From Lutispora sp003527145 (GTDB lineage Bacteria; Bacillota; Clostridia; Lutisporales; Lutisporaceae): DNA of 64,000 bases. Under the pieces are notes generated by a model. That model ran no database searches. It was not told the origin of the DNA and worked only from the letters and a program-made list of their open reading frames with translations. Both the position numbers and the translations under genes were made by a program. Below, one piece after another: positions 41,567 through 49,227 of the stretch. Positions within the stretch are counted from its first letter, which is position 1. Every line of letters begins with the position of its first letter. The stretch spans positions 1 through 64,000 of the forward strand of contig JASBZB010000003.1 of the NCBI GenBank assembly GCA_029983695.1. The letters are read 5' to 3'.

Positions 41567-41986
41567 ATGGCAGAATTAAGAAATTGTATAAGATGCGGCA
41601 AGATTTTTGCATATACCTATAGTCCCATATGCAAAAAATGCCTGGAAGAAGATGAAGATGAGTTTAAGCTTGTCAAGGAGTACCTCTACGACAACCCGGG
41701 CGCTATAATACCTGAGGTATCTGATGCTACGGGAGTATCGGTAGAAAAAATAATGAGATTTCTTAGAGACGAAAGACTGGAAATAAACTCGGATAACAGC
41801 AACTTGGTTTTGGAATGTGAGTCCTGTGGCAGGCCTATCAGATCAGGAAGGTTCTGCGAGGAATGCAAAAACAATATTACCTATCAGATGAAGAAAGAGT
41901 TCGGCATAAGTCAAAAAAGGCATGATTATATCAAGACTTCAGGAAAAGAAAAAATGCATGTTATCAGAAGGAGAGAAGGCAGGTAG
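41567..41986 (+). CDS. yvyF: YvyF family flagellar-operon protein
   Basis: This 139-residue protein has zinc-binding cysteine pairs at the N-terminus ('CIRCGKIFAY', 'CKKC') and near residue 85 ('CESCGRPIRSGRFCEEC'), with a helix-turn-helix-like segment between ('EVSDATGVSVEKIMRFLRDERL'). This matches the TIGR03826/YvyF family found between comFC and flgM in Firmicutes. The function is unknown, but a regulatory role for flagellar genes has been suggested by position. ATG 41567 follows GGAGGGTGGG. Its stop codon lies inside the loop of the terminator. Confidence 0.88.
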   Translation: MAELRNCIRCGKIFAYTYSPICKKCLEEDEDEFKLVKEYLYDNPGAIIPEVSDATGVSVEKIMRFLRDERLEINSDNSNLVLECESCGRPIRSGRFCEECKNNITYQMKKEFGISQKRHDYIKTSGKEKMHVIRRREGR

Positions 41987-42009
41987 AAGAACTTAGCCTT
42001 CTTTTTTTT
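41974..42009 (+). terminator. Rho-independent terminator after yvyF
   Basis: AGAAGGC (41974-41980) pairs with GCCTTCT (41996-42002) and runs into TTTTTTT. It separates the com-like unit from the sigma-D-driven flgM operon. Confidence 0.75.
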
Positions 42010-42018
42010 ATTGCCCTA

Positions 42019-42046
42019 TAAACTATATAGGTCTATATACCGATAG
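42019..42046 (+). promoter_or_regulatory. Sigma-D (sigma-28) type promoter for flgM operon
   Basis: TAAA (42019-42022), 16 bases, then ACCGATAG (42039-42046), matching GCCGATAA at six of eight bases. The same architecture is seen at 1749 and 49072. Confidence 0.7.
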
Positions 42047-42081
42047 ATAATATGAGTAGAAGATGTAGATGAGGTGATATT

Positions 42082-42387
42082 ATGGGATTTAATATAGACA
42101 AAATTCCGGGTATAAACAAAATATACAAGAGCTTTTCTGTGGGAAGGAAAAATGAAACCCAAGAGGTATTTCCCTTAAACGGCAGGAAGGATGAATTGAC
42201 CATTTCTCAGAAGGCAATAGACTATCAAATTGTTAATAAAGGCATGAAAGCCATAGATCAGATCCCGGATATACGGGAGGATAAGGTCAACGCCATAAAA
42301 GAGAAGATGGATAAGGGCCTGTACGACATAGACGGCAAGGATATTGCAGAAAAGATGATATCGGGCAAGTTTGATAAAAAGATATAA
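42082..42387 (+). CDS. flgM: Anti-sigma-D factor FlgM
   Basis: This 101-residue protein holds sigma-D inactive until it is exported through the finished hook. The N-terminal half is polar and probably unfolded ('GINKIYKSFSVGRKNETQEV'); the C-terminal half carries the sigma-binding helices ('DELTISQKAIDYQIVNKGM', 'VNAIKEKMDKGLYDIDGKDIAEKMI'). It is the first gene of the flgM-flgN-flgK-flgK-flgL operon. GAGGTG lies about five bases before the ATG at 42082. Confidence 0.9.
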   Translation: MGFNIDKIPGINKIYKSFSVGRKNETQEVFPLNGRKDELTISQKAIDYQIVNKGMKAIDQIPDIREDKVNAIKEKMDKGLYDIDGKDIAEKMISGKFDKKI

Positions 42388-42405
42388 TGTTGAGGTGCTA
42401 TGGTC

Positions 42406-42903
42406 ATGGATAATTTAGATAAGATAATACAGTGCCTGGAAAATCAAAGAAATATATATGAGAAGCTTTTATCCCTATCTATGGAAAAAAAAGATGCGAT
42501 AATAGAGGGCAAAGTGAATGAACTTGACAACTTTATTAAGCTGGAAGGGAATCTCATACTTGAAATAGGAAAGTTGGAGAATGAAAGAGACAGTACCGCA
42601 GAGGCTTTGGCTAGGGAGCTGGGCTGCAGCCGGGAGAACTTGACCATAAGCTACATATGCAATGAGGTAAAGGACAAGCGCTGCACCAGTCTAAAGAAGG
42701 TCGCAGATTCAATAGGAAGCACGCTAAACAAGCTGAAGGAAATCAATGATTTAAACGGTGAGCTTATAGAGCAGTCTCTTGAATTTATAAATTTCTCCAT
42801 AAACCTCATTTCAGACTCAATGGAGGGTCAAAACGTTATATACGAAGGGAAACCGGAAGAAAGCAAGGATAATAATGTAAGGCTCTTTGATGCCAAAATA
42901 TAG
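42406..42903 (+). CDS. flgN: FlgN family flagellar chaperone
   Basis: This 166-residue helical protein matches FlgN, the chaperone of the hook-filament junction proteins FlgK and FlgL. Visible are 'LDKIIQCLENQRNIYEKLLSLSMEKKDAIIEGKVNELD' and 'LNKLKEINDLNGELIEQSLEFI' spread along the sequence, typical of the antiparallel helical bundle. ATG 42406 is chosen over 42400 because of spacing to GAGGTG. It lies directly before the two flgK genes, its clients. Confidence 0.87.
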   Translation: MDNLDKIIQCLENQRNIYEKLLSLSMEKKDAIIEGKVNELDNFIKLEGNLILEIGKLENERDSTAEALARELGCSRENLTISYICNEVKDKRCTSLKKVADSIGSTLNKLKEINDLNGELIEQSLEFINFSINLISDSMEGQNVIYEGKPEESKDNNVRLFDAKI

Positions 42904-42914
42904 GGGGTATTTTC

Positions 42915-44360
42915 ATGAGTTCATTCGGCGGTTTGAGTATTGCAGTATCCGGTTTGTTTGCACAGCAGAGATCTCTGGATGTTACCGGTCATAATATAAG
43001 CAATGTCAATACGATAGGATATTCGAGGCAAAGCGTCATCCATGCATCCTCCAGTCCCCAGAATATAGGATGGACCAGAGCCGGGGTGAAGATGGGGAAA
43101 GGCACCGGAGTAGACGCAGTGCTCATAATGCAATACAGGGATGAATTTTTAGATAATAAAATAAGAAGGATCAATAAGGAGCTGGGTTATTGGACAGCCA
43201 AGCAAAGCGGCATAGAGGATATGGAAGGCATTTTCAATGATTTTTCCGATGAAGGCATACAATCTGCCATGAATAATTTTTGGAATGCATGGGATCAGCT
43301 GTCTAAGCCAACCGGCAGGCTTACTTCCAGAGCTCTGGTAAAAGAAAGCGCAATAGCTCTGGTAGAGTCTATCAAAAACACAGATCAGTTGCTTAAGGAT
43401 TATAGAACTGATAAAGATAGAGAAATCGTAGAGAATGTAGACAGGATAAATCAAATAACAAAGAGGGTAGCAGAGCTCAATGGGCTGGTGCAGAAGGTTG
43501 AAGCCAACGGGGCTATTGCCAATGATTTTCGGGATGAGAGAAACCTCCTCATTGATGAGCTTTCAACATTGGCCAATATACAAGTCAGCGGCAGCAAATC
43601 AGTTACCATATTGATAGAGGGCAGGGCTGTGGTGGACTACGGAATCACGGAGCAGCTTAAGGCAGTGCCGGATCCCTCGAAAGACGGTCTGGTCAAGCTT
43701 GTCTGGGAAGGGGACAATCAGGCTGCATCAATAGGAGGGGGCAAGATAAAGGCCCTCTTTGATACAAGGGATGAGCTGGTGGATAAATTCCGTACCAGAT
43801 TGGATGAAATGATAAAAGGCCTGGCTGCAGAGATAAACAAGATTCACATTTCCGGTTATGGAGTGAGAGATGAGATTCAGAGAAAGTTTTTTATAAACGG
43901 AGGAGATCCTGACAGTGATGTCATAGATATGTCAAATATCGCCTTTAACCCGGAGCTAAATGAATATGACAATATCGCAGCGGCAATAACTCCGCCTCCA
44001 TATAATGCGGAGGACAATAAGATAGCACTAAAAATTTTGGAACTGCGCAGCGGCAAGGTTTTCGGAGAAGAAGCTTATGATTCGGCAGGCGGCAAATATA
44101 ATTTTGATGAATACTACAGAAATATTATATTGGATCTTGGCAAAGCCGGTATGGAAGCCGCCATCAATGCTGAGGCTCAAAGTTCTATGGTGAAAGAACT
44201 GGAGAATAAAAAAGGAGCCCTGATGGGCGTCTCCATGGATGAGGAAATGGGCAATCTCATAAAGTTTGAACATTCCTATAACGCATCCGCCAGAATGGTC
44301 AATGTAATGGATGAGATGCTTGAAATCATAGTAAACAGACTTGGAATAGTCGGAAGGTAG
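42915..44360 (+). CDS. flgK: Flagellar hook-associated protein 1 (FlgK), first copy
   Basis: The 481-residue protein carries the FlgK D0/D1 ends: 'FGGLSIAVSGLFAQQRSLDVTGHNISNVNTIGYSRQ' at the N-terminus, and a C-terminal 'SMDEEMGNLIKFEHSYNASARMVNVMDEMLEIIVNRLGIVGR'. The middle contains 'ELNGLVQKVEANGAIANDFRDERNLLIDELS', typical of FlgK. FlgK forms the first hook-filament junction ring. GGGGGT is placed before ATG 42915. A second FlgK of similar length follows after 11 bases; the two are diverged, not a recent copy. Confidence 0.92.
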   Translation: MSSFGGLSIAVSGLFAQQRSLDVTGHNISNVNTIGYSRQSVIHASSSPQNIGWTRAGVKMGKGTGVDAVLIMQYRDEFLDNKIRRINKELGYWTAKQSGIEDMEGIFNDFSDEGIQSAMNNFWNAWDQLSKPTGRLTSRALVKESAIALVESIKNTDQLLKDYRTDKDREIVENVDRINQITKRVAELNGLVQKVEANGAIANDFRDERNLLIDELSTLANIQVSGSKSVTILIEGRAVVDYGITEQLKAVPDPSKDGLVKLVWEGDNQAASIGGGKIKALFDTRDELVDKFRTRLDEMIKGLAAEINKIHISGYGVRDEIQRKFFINGGDPDSDVIDMSNIAFNPELNEYDNIAAAITPPPYNAEDNKIALKILELRSGKVFGEEAYDSAGGKYNFDEYYRNIILDLGKAGMEAAINAEAQSSMVKELENKKGALMGVSMDEEMGNLIKFEHSYNASARMVNVMDEMLEIIVNRLGIVGR

Positions 44361-44371
44361 GTATAAAGTGT

Positions 44372-45847
44372 ATGAGAACTACATTCGGAAGCTTAAATAT
44401 AGTGAATAGCGGTCTATTTGCCAGTCGCCGGGCTTTGGATGTGACAGGCCATAATATCGCCAATGTCAATACGGAAGGCTACTCAAGGCAGGTATTGATG
44501 CAGAAAGCCTCCATGCCTCTTTGGGGAGACCCTAAAGGTGTCATAGGCACCGGGGTAGATACCTACAATATATTAAGGATCAGAAATGAATATTTGGATA
44601 AGAAGTATTGGAACCAGAACAGAGCCGTAGGAGAATGGAAGATAAAGCAGCAGAATCTGGAGAATATGGAATCTATCTTTAACGAACCCACCGAGACAGG
44701 CATAAGAAAGGTTATTGATGAATTTTTTATAGCCTTGGATGAGCTTTCCAAAAAATCCGGCGATTCCACCAGGCGTGTAGCTGTTGTGGAAAATGCCAAT
44801 ATTTTGGCCAAATCCATAAACAGAAACGGAAATGAAATAATAAGCGCCATAAGAGAGACCAATGAAGAAGTGAAAACCAAAGTCGACGAGATAAACTCTC
44901 TGGCCTATCAAATATCGGTGTTGAACAATAATATATTCAACATGGAGCTGGGAGATTCTCAGGCCAATGACTTGAGAGATCAGAGAAATGTGCTGTTAGA
45001 CAAGCTTTCCAAGATAATCGATATAGATGTAAGCACAAGGACAGACAGCAAAAAAAATGAATACATGAGCATAAAAATAGGCGGCATTACCTTAGTCGAT
45101 CATACAAGTTACGACGAACTCGCCTATGTAGAGGAGGATGTGGCAGGCATAACCGAGCTGGGTGCGGGCAAGATGGCCCAGGTGGTCTGGAAGGGCCTGG
45201 AGAGTCAGAAGGTGAGCATAAGAGGCGGTGAATTGAAGGGCCTGTTGGATATTAGGGATGGCAACGGGCAAGGCTTGAACTATAGAGGTTTGGTCTATTA
45301 TCTCGATAAACTCAATGAGTTTGCCAGGGACTTTTCAAGCAAGATAAATGAGGTGCATCGCAAGGGTATTGACTTTAATGGTGAGGCCGGCGGTGATTTC
45401 TTTAATGTACCTGAGGGAGATTACAGCAAAATCAATTGCACTAATTTCGGAGTAACAGGAGCTTTGCTTGTGAATCCGGATTTGATAGCGGCTTCCTCTG
45501 ACATAGGAGGAGAAAGCAATAATGATAATCTGAAGGAATTAATAAAGCTTAAGGACAAAGCGGATATGTTCAGCTCTACCACAGGTACCCCGGATGACTT
45601 TATCAAAGCCCTGCTTTCCTCACTGGCTGTGGATTCGCAGCAGGCAGGAAGAATGGCGATCAATTCGGAGATCCTCATCACCGATACGGATAACAGGAGA
45701 ATATCCGCTTCCGGAGTCCTGATGGACGAAGAAATGGGAAACATGGTGAAATTCAGCCAAGCTTATAATGCGGCAGCAAGAGCCATAACCACTCTGGATG
45801 CCATTTTGGACACCACCATCAATAGGCTTGGGCTTGTAGGAAGATAG
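44372..45847 (+). CDS. flgK: Flagellar hook-associated protein 1 (FlgK), second copy
   Basis: The 491-residue paralogue shares the FlgK ends ('FGSLNIVNSGLFASRRALDVTGHNIANVNTEGYSRQV'; 'LMDEEMGNMVKFSQAYNAAARAITTLDAILDTTINRLGLVGR') and the central 'NDLRDQRNVLLDKLSKI' pattern. It is clearly related to, but diverged from, the upstream copy. Both could be incorporated in the junction, or one could be specific for one of the two flagellins. It ends just before a CTCAG-type repeat (45848-45880) and flgL. Confidence 0.92.
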   Translation: MRTTFGSLNIVNSGLFASRRALDVTGHNIANVNTEGYSRQVLMQKASMPLWGDPKGVIGTGVDTYNILRIRNEYLDKKYWNQNRAVGEWKIKQQNLENMESIFNEPTETGIRKVIDEFFIALDELSKKSGDSTRRVAVVENANILAKSINRNGNEIISAIRETNEEVKTKVDEINSLAYQISVLNNNIFNMELGDSQANDLRDQRNVLLDKLSKIIDIDVSTRTDSKKNEYMSIKIGGITLVDHTSYDELAYVEEDVAGITELGAGKMAQVVWKGLESQKVSIRGGELKGLLDIRDGNGQGLNYRGLVYYLDKLNEFARDFSSKINEVHRKGIDFNGEAGGDFFNVPEGDYSKINCTNFGVTGALLVNPDLIAASSDIGGESNNDNLKELIKLKDKADMFSSTTGTPDDFIKALLSSLAVDSQQAGRMAINSEILITDTDNRRISASGVLMDEEMGNMVKFSQAYNAAARAITTLDAILDTTINRLGLVGR

Positions 45848-45880
45848 AACTCAGGATGAAGAACTCAGAACTCAGAGTGC
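45848..45880. repeat. CTCAG-type repeat between flgK and flgL
   Basis: Three GAACTCAG cores occur in a row after the flgK stop codon, in the 77-base spacer before flgL. The same core recurs at 1548 and 23393. Confidence 0.65.
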
Positions 45881-45924
45881 ATGTATTCCTTACTAACCCC
45901 ATAGAAATACAAAGAGGTGATGAA

Positions 45925-47931
45925 ATGCGAGTTACGAATAGTATGATGGTTAATAACCTGTTAAGGAATCTATATAAAAACTATACTAAAATGGACAAGT
46001 CTCAGCAGATGCTTTCTTCCCAAAAGAAATTTCTCAGGCCCTCTGATGACCCTATAGGTGTCACCAGAAGCCTTCGCTTGTCCACTGAAATACTAAATAT
46101 GCAGCAATACAAGAGAAATGCTGAGGACAGCGACTCCTGGCTGCAGAGCAGTGAGCAGGCCGTCAATAACATAATATCTGTCATGCAGAGGATAAGGGAA
46201 TTGACAGTCCAGGGCTCCAATACAGGCACCTATTCTCCTGATGATAGAAAAAAGATTGCAGACGAGATAAAAGAATTAAAGGAGCAATTGATAGGCATCG
46301 GCAATACTGCTTATGCCGGCAGCTATCTCTTCTCAGGCTTTAAAACCGACAAGCCCCTTCTCAATAAGGACGGCACCTATGATTTGGACGGAGGTATACT
46401 GAGAGCCGGGGAAACCATCGAAGTCAATGTAGGAATAAGCGATAGGATAGGTATGAATACTCTTGGCCAGAAAATCTTTGGCAGCATGGCCACCACCACC
46501 TATGATGAATATGTTTTGAAGGGCGTCGGTGAATTTAAAGGCGTAACTCTCGATGGAACCAATAATGATCTGGTTATCACATATGAGACTACACCGCCAG
46601 GGTCGGTTACAATATCTATGGATAATGGAACCTATAACTCTATAGACGGTCTAAGATTTGTAAAGGACTTAAATGAAAAAATTGATGCCACTCCGTTGAA
46701 GGGCCTGGTAAAAGCAGAACTGGAAGATGGAATCGTAGTATTCAAAGGAGCAAGAAATTTTAATATAGACACAACCGGTACTACCATGGATGTCAAGGAT
46801 ATCATGGGCATTGAAAAGGGCAAAAACGCTGATTTATCAAAGGTTGTAGTGTCGGATATTGACGATATTGACCGGGAAATATTTCATGGTTCTACAGAGT
46901 ATTTGCTGAAAGCCGAAGGCGGCTTCAGCGGAACTGCAGCAGGCGACAGCTTCGTGATTTATTATGGAGACAATAAATATACGATCACTATGGATAGAGC
47001 TTACACTGCTGCAGAAGATAAAGAATTCATATATGATTTTAATAAGAAATTGGCGGAGACTTCCGGCTTGGCAGGACATGTGAAGTTGAGCATGAAAGAT
47101 GGGCAATTTGCTATTTCAGCGGATAAGAATTTTAAATTAGATGCTGCAAATTTTAACAAACTGGGATTTGAAGATGCCACCAGCGGTTTAAAAGGGGCTA
47201 AAGCTGCCTATGCCATAGAAGGCGGCAAACTAGACTTGGTTTACGGCGATATCACAATACCTGCATCTCCAGATAATAAGCTTTATATAAAATATGGCGG
47301 TAATAATTATACAATAAGCTTGACTTCAAAAACCTATGACAATACACCCGGCAATACATTTGATGATTTGATAAAAGATATTCAGCATCAAATTAATACT
47401 GACCCTGCTCTTAATGACCTTAAAGGATACGTGACCGTTACCGGCGTAGATGGAAGCATAAAATTCAACTCGGATTCTCCTTTTGATTTGGTATATGGGG
47501 GCACTCCTGTTACTAATGTTGCATTGATGGCTTCCCTGGGATTTACTACGGAAAAAGAAGGGCTCCTTATAGGAGACAGGGTAGAATCCGGAGGTGCCAC
47601 CCAATTATTAGGGATGCTTGATAAACTGATTGAAGATTTGAATACAAACAATTCTGATGGAATCAGCAAAAATCTTGCAAGGCTGGACGCTCATATAGGA
47701 AACCTTAACTCTGTGAGAGCAGAGATGGGTGTAAAAGCCAATAGATTGGAGCTGACACTTAATAGGATAGAGGATGACAATGTAAACCTGAGGGGCCTGC
47801 TATCCAAAAATGAAGACATCGACATGGCAGAAACCATAATAAAGCTTCAAATGCAGGAAAATGTATATAATGCTGCTCTCTCGGTAGGCTCTAAGATAAT
47901 AAGCCTTTCTCTGGTTGATTTTATCAGGTAA
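45925..47931 (+). CDS. flgL: Flagellar hook-associated protein 3 (FlgL) with large repeated insertion
   Basis: The ends are FlgL/flagellin-like ('MRVTNSMMVNNLLRNLYKNYTKMDKSQQMLSSQKKFLRPSDDP' and 'EDIDMAETIIKLQMQENVYNAALSVGSKI'). At 668 residues it is about twice the usual size. Residues about 190-540 hold three related units of roughly 110-120 residues, each with a 'D.LVITY/FVIYYGD/LYIKYGG' strand, a 'TIS/TIT' strand, a helix ('FVKDLNEKI', 'FIYDFNKKLAE', 'LIKDIQHQI') and a 'G.V....DG...F' segment. ATG 45925 has AAAGAGGTGATG upstream; an in-frame ATG at 45856 lies in a CTCAG repeat and is rejected. The insertion should be exposed on the junction surface. Confidence 0.9.
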   Translation: MRVTNSMMVNNLLRNLYKNYTKMDKSQQMLSSQKKFLRPSDDPIGVTRSLRLSTEILNMQQYKRNAEDSDSWLQSSEQAVNNIISVMQRIRELTVQGSNTGTYSPDDRKKIADEIKELKEQLIGIGNTAYAGSYLFSGFKTDKPLLNKDGTYDLDGGILRAGETIEVNVGISDRIGMNTLGQKIFGSMATTTYDEYVLKGVGEFKGVTLDGTNNDLVITYETTPPGSVTISMDNGTYNSIDGLRFVKDLNEKIDATPLKGLVKAELEDGIVVFKGARNFNIDTTGTTMDVKDIMGIEKGKNADLSKVVVSDIDDIDREIFHGSTEYLLKAEGGFSGTAAGDSFVIYYGDNKYTITMDRAYTAAEDKEFIYDFNKKLAETSGLAGHVKLSMKDGQFAISADKNFKLDAANFNKLGFEDATSGLKGAKAAYAIEGGKLDLVYGDITIPASPDNKLYIKYGGNNYTISLTSKTYDNTPGNTFDDLIKDIQHQINTDPALNDLKGYVTVTGVDGSIKFNSDSPFDLVYGGTPVTNVALMASLGFTTEKEGLLIGDRVESGGATQLLGMLDKLIEDLNTNNSDGISKNLARLDAHIGNLNSVRAEMGVKANRLELTLNRIEDDNVNLRGLLSKNEDIDMAETIIKLQMQENVYNAALSVGSKIISLSLVDFIR

Positions 47932-47962
47932 GGGAGACGCAAACCACTGAAAGTCTCGCTTT

Positions 47963-48037
47963 GTAGGGAACGCATTCTATGCGTTCCGCGACCCTAGAGG
48001 AATACATTCACCCTGAGCTCTGAATCCTGAGTTCTAT
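47963..48037. repeat. GGAACG palindrome and CTCAG repeat before fliW
   Basis: GGAACGCATTCTATGCGTTCC is a hairpin (47967-47987), followed by GCGACCCTAGAGGAATACATTC and the CTCAG-type repeat that also occurs at 19951-19984. A second GGAACG...CGTTCC hairpin copy is at about 48906. The 220-base spacer otherwise shows only a weak TTGAAA-15-TATAAA promoter candidate at 48072-48098. Confidence 0.7.
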
Positions 48038-48151
48038 CACCTATTTATAAAATTCCTATTGTAAAAATTGGTTGAAAAATGTAGAATTGAATTATAAAAC
48101 TGGGTTCAAAAGGCACTCATTCGCCTATAGCCCTGATAGGAGGCCTCCAAA

Positions 48152-48580
48152 TTGAAAGTCAAAACCAGATTTTTTGGCGAAGTAAATATAGACGAAGATC
48201 AAATAATCAGCTTTGTAGAGGGAATTCCAGGCTTCACGGAACAAAAAAAATACATAATTCTTAATGACGATGATACAGACTTTACATTTTTGCAATCAAC
48301 TGAGGAAGAAGGCCTATGCTTTATCACGCTGCCTGCTGCTATGATAGTAGGAGACTATAGCTTTGACCTCAGCGATGAGACTGTAGAAAAGCTGGAACTC
48401 AAAAGCCCGGAAGATGTCGTAACATTAGCCATACTGAATATTCCGGAGGACTTTAAAAAAATGACGGCCAATCTGAGAGCTCCTATAGTTATAAACACAA
48501 AGAATAAAATAGGGGTTCAGGAGCTGTTGAATGACGACAATTACAGCATGAAGCATCAAGTCTTTAGGGGGGATGTCTAG
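48152..48580 (+). CDS. fliW: Flagellar assembly factor FliW
   Basis: This 142-residue protein binds flagellin and, when flagellin is exported, is released to bind and inhibit CsrA. The FliW pattern is clear: 'VKTRFFGEVNIDEDQIISFVEGIPGFTE' at the N-terminus and 'LKSPEDVVTLAILNIPEDFKKMTANLRAPIVINTKNKIGVQ' in the C-terminal half. The start is TTG at 48152 with ATAGGAGG nine bases upstream. Its stop codon overlaps the csrA start (TAGTG). Confidence 0.93.
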   Translation: MKVKTRFFGEVNIDEDQIISFVEGIPGFTEQKKYIILNDDDTDFTFLQSTEEEGLCFITLPAAMIVGDYSFDLSDETVEKLELKSPEDVVTLAILNIPEDFKKMTANLRAPIVINTKNKIGVQELLNDDNYSMKHQVFRGDV

Positions 48581-48804
48581 TGCTGGTTTTGGCAAGAAAG
48601 AAAGATGAGGCCATAGTCATTGGTGACGATATTGAAATAATAATAACAGAGATATCCGAAGACAAAGTCAAGATAGGCATCAAAGCCCCAAAGCATATGA
48701 AAATCTTTAGAAAAGAGCTTCTGGCGCAAGTAAAAGAAGAAAATCTGGAATCTGCATCTGTCAAAGTAGACTTGGAAGCATTGGCAAAGGCTATGAAGAA
48801 ATAG
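48580..48804 (+). CDS. csrA: Translational regulator CsrA
   Basis: This 74-residue RNA-binding dimer represses hag translation at GGA hairpins in the leader. The family sequence is complete: 'MLVLARKKDEAIVIGDDIEI', 'KVKIGIKAPKHMKIFRKELL'. The GTG start overlaps the fliW stop, the canonical fliW-csrA arrangement. A clear target hairpin lies 375 bases downstream, in the flagellin leader. Confidence 0.95.
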   Translation: MLVLARKKDEAIVIGDDIEIIITEISEDKVKIGIKAPKHMKIFRKELLAQVKEENLESASVKVDLEALAKAMKK

Positions 48805-48829
48805 GACAGGAATCGCTAAAAGACACGTT

Positions 48830-49019
48830 TGTCATCCTGAGGGCTCTGCCCGAAGGATCTCATATCCCAAAGGCCATAGGCAACCCTTACGGTTGTCCGC
48901 TGTAGGGAACGTTCATAATCGTTCCGCGACCCCAGAGGAATGCCATAGCATTCGTAACCCGTAACCAACCCAATAGGCATACCCTAATGCTAGAAGCCAG
49001 AAGCTAGCGGCCAGTGGCT
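48830..49019. repeat. Repeat cluster between csrA and hag
   Basis: The 423-base csrA-hag gap starts with a half-copy of the TGTCAT-ended 72-bp element (48830-48860), a GGAACGTTCATAATCGTTCC hairpin with its GCGACCCCAGAGG tail (48906-48940), and a GCTAGAAGCCAGAAGCTAG motif (about 48993-49011) related to the 72-bp pair at 15936/26133. After it comes the hag promoter and leader. Confidence 0.7.
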
Positions 49020-49071
49020 AAAAAATTTCTACATAACAGTAAAATAAACTACAAATTTTTTATTTAAGGCC

Positions 49072-49099
49072 TAAAGTTTCATAAACCAATATCCGATAT
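49072..49099 (+). promoter_or_regulatory. Sigma-D (sigma-28) promoter of the major flagellin gene
   Basis: TAAA (49072-49075), 16 bases, then TCCGATAT (49092-49099), matching GCCGATAT at seven of eight positions. It leaves a leader of about 120 bases before the hag ATG. Confidence 0.88.
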
Positions 49100-49178
49100 A
49101 TAAATTAAGAAAGCAAAAGATAATATTTTCTATGAAGTAGGGCCCACGGATTAGGGGATGGAGTCTTTGCAAATAAAT

Positions 49179-49220
49179 TCCGGAAAGGATTCCGGATAAA
49201 AAAACATAATTCAAGGAGGA
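49179..49220 (+). promoter_or_regulatory. CsrA-binding hairpin and ribosome-binding-site target in the hag leader
   Basis: A 7-bp stem, TCCGGAA/TTCCGGA (49179-49185 with 49190-49196), presents an AGGA tetraloop (49186-49189), the ideal CsrA target. A second GGA target overlaps the ribosome binding site AAGGAGGA (49213-49220). Two sites about 28 bases apart fit binding of one CsrA dimer to block translation. Confidence 0.82.
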
Positions 49221-49227
49221 AAAATAA

